64,000 nucleotides of DNA. Origin: Brevibacillus ruminantium. GTDB taxonomy: Bacteria > Bacillota > Bacilli > Brevibacillales > Brevibacillaceae. Both the position numbers and the translations under genes were made by a program. The stretch is from positions 4,042,501 to 4,106,500 of the forward strand of contig NZ_CP098755.1 of assembly GCF_023746555.1 (NCBI RefSeq), given 5' to 3'. The notes below the pieces were generated by a model. The model saw only the letters and a program-made list of their open reading frames with translations, had not been told where the DNA came from and did no database searches. Of this stretch, positions 63,470 to 64,000 are shown piece by piece. Within the stretch, counting starts at the first letter, position 1; every line of letters begins with the position of its first letter.

Positions 63470-64000
63470 ATGACCTATCAAAACATGATGCATACACACC
63501 AAACACCCATTTCAGGCAGTGCCCATTCAATCTTCCAACCTGGTTTTGCAGGCACCAACGTACAAGAGGTTCGCTACTGGAATCAAGGCGGACATGCCCC
63601 ATTGACCTCTACATACGGCGGTTCCACGTCAGGATTTGCAGGCGCTCAGGCCATTTTCCAACCGGGATTTGCGGGCACCAATGCACAGGAGGTTCGTCAC
63701 CAAAACCAAACCAGCTATGCCTCCTTTGCGCCTCAAGCCGGGTACCAGCAGCAACCCTACGGCTACCAGCAAGCACAAACCGGCTATTTGCCGCAATACG
63801 GCGAGTCTGCTCAAGCTGTTTTCTCCCCTGGTTTCGCAGGCACCAACGTACAAGAAGTACAAGCTCGTAACCATACGGGCTACAACCAAGGATTCAACCA
63901 AGGCTACACCGGCTACTCGGCTCCGATCTCCGGCCATGCTGGCAGCATCTTCTCCCCCGGATTTGCAGGAACCAATGCACAAGAAGTGCGCCAGTTGAAC
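63470..64000 (+). CDS. Repeat protein with gamma-SASP-like motifs (incomplete at window end)
   Basis: The 177 visible residues start at an ATG five to six bases after AGGAGGTGG; no stop is reached. Four copies of the block IF-(Q/S)-PGFAGTN-(V/A)-QEV-x3-N occur at about 21-38, 62-79, 117-134 and 160-177. They are separated by linkers rich in Gln, Gly, Tyr, Ser and Thr (for example GYQQQPYGYQQAQTGY). The GTN-x-QEV...N core resembles the repeat of gamma-type small acid-soluble spore proteins (ETNVQEVKQQN), but the PGF block and Tyr/Gln linkers differ. No signal peptide or membrane segment is seen. It is a likely spore protein, and its place beside the ATP-grasp array makes it a candidate substrate; both points are inference. 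Confidence 0.75.
   Translation, partial: MTYQNMMHTHQTPISGSAHSIFQPGFAGTNVQEVRYWNQGGHAPLTSTYGGSTSGFAGAQAIFQPGFAGTNAQEVRHQNQTSYASFAPQAGYQQQPYGYQQAQTGYLPQYGESAQAVFSPGFAGTNVQEVQARNHTGYNQGFNQGYTGYSAPISGHAGSIFSPGFAGTNAQEVRQLN

Overview
The window looks like the chromosome of an endospore-forming, Brevibacillus-like member of the Bacillales (inference from gene content and order, not a search). Evidence: primosome genes dnaI-dnaB next to nrdR and a GapB-type dehydrogenase; polA-mutM-coaE; phoP-phoR; a citZ-icd-mdh block; ytvI; pyk-pfkA-accA-accD; a YtsJ-like malic enzyme; dnaE; ytpI and ytoI. This is close to the Bacillus subtilis order, with local insertions. Most genes lie on the minus strand, SD sequences are strong, and TTG and GTG starts are frequent. 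I saw no rRNA, tRNA, CRISPR array, transposase or integrase.

Layout. 0-4 kb: a partial secreted protein with a structured leader, a ten-repeat Ig-like surface protein and a YdcF-type membrane protein. 4-10 kb: dnaI, dnaB, nrdR, an HD-GYP protein and gapB. 9.8-10.4 kb: two copies of a ~198-bp inverted-repeat element. 10.5-18.3 kb: lytic transglycosylase, coaE, mutM, polA, a divergent deacetylase-like protein, an amidase, a DMT transporter and a 46-residue membrane peptide. 18.3-24.6 kb: ilvE, a MarR-controlled efflux operon and a VanW protein. 24.6-29.2 kb: a P-loop protein, then phoU, phoR and phoP. 29.5-36.1 kb: glcF-glcD and mdh, icd, citZ. 36.6-41.2 kb: ytvI, fxsA, a thioesterase and a class II ribonucleotide reductase. 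41.7-52.4 kb: pyk, pfkA, accA, accD, a GntR/FCD regulator, malic enzyme and dnaE. 52.5-56.6 kb: a predicted type I toxin-antitoxin locus, ytpI, a possible small RNA, a lower-GC pair (C39-like peptidase and LRR lipoprotein), a truncated copy of the repeat element and ytoI. 56.8-64 kb: a DUF445 protein, then four tandem YheC/YheD-type ATP-grasp genes behind a consensus sigma-K promoter, then a repeat protein with gamma-SASP-like motifs that runs off the window.

How the parts fit. Central carbon genes dominate (gapB, pfkA, pyk, citZ, icd, mdh, malic enzyme, glcDF, accAD). A 13-15 bp operator just downstream of the predicted start sites of both the malic enzyme gene and glcDF suggests that the local GntR/FCD protein controls both. 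Paired NrdR boxes lie upstream of the B12-dependent reductase, and nrdR is in the same window.

The strongest candidates for undescribed biology are: (1) the compact toxin/antisense-RNA module at 52.49-52.83 kb; (2) the sigma-K-driven array of four ATP-grasp enzymes beside a repetitive possible substrate at 58-64 kb; (3) the dispersed ~198-bp element whose internal arms differ between copies but stay complementary; and (4) the GntR operator pair. All are read by eye from sequence and need the computations named in each finding.
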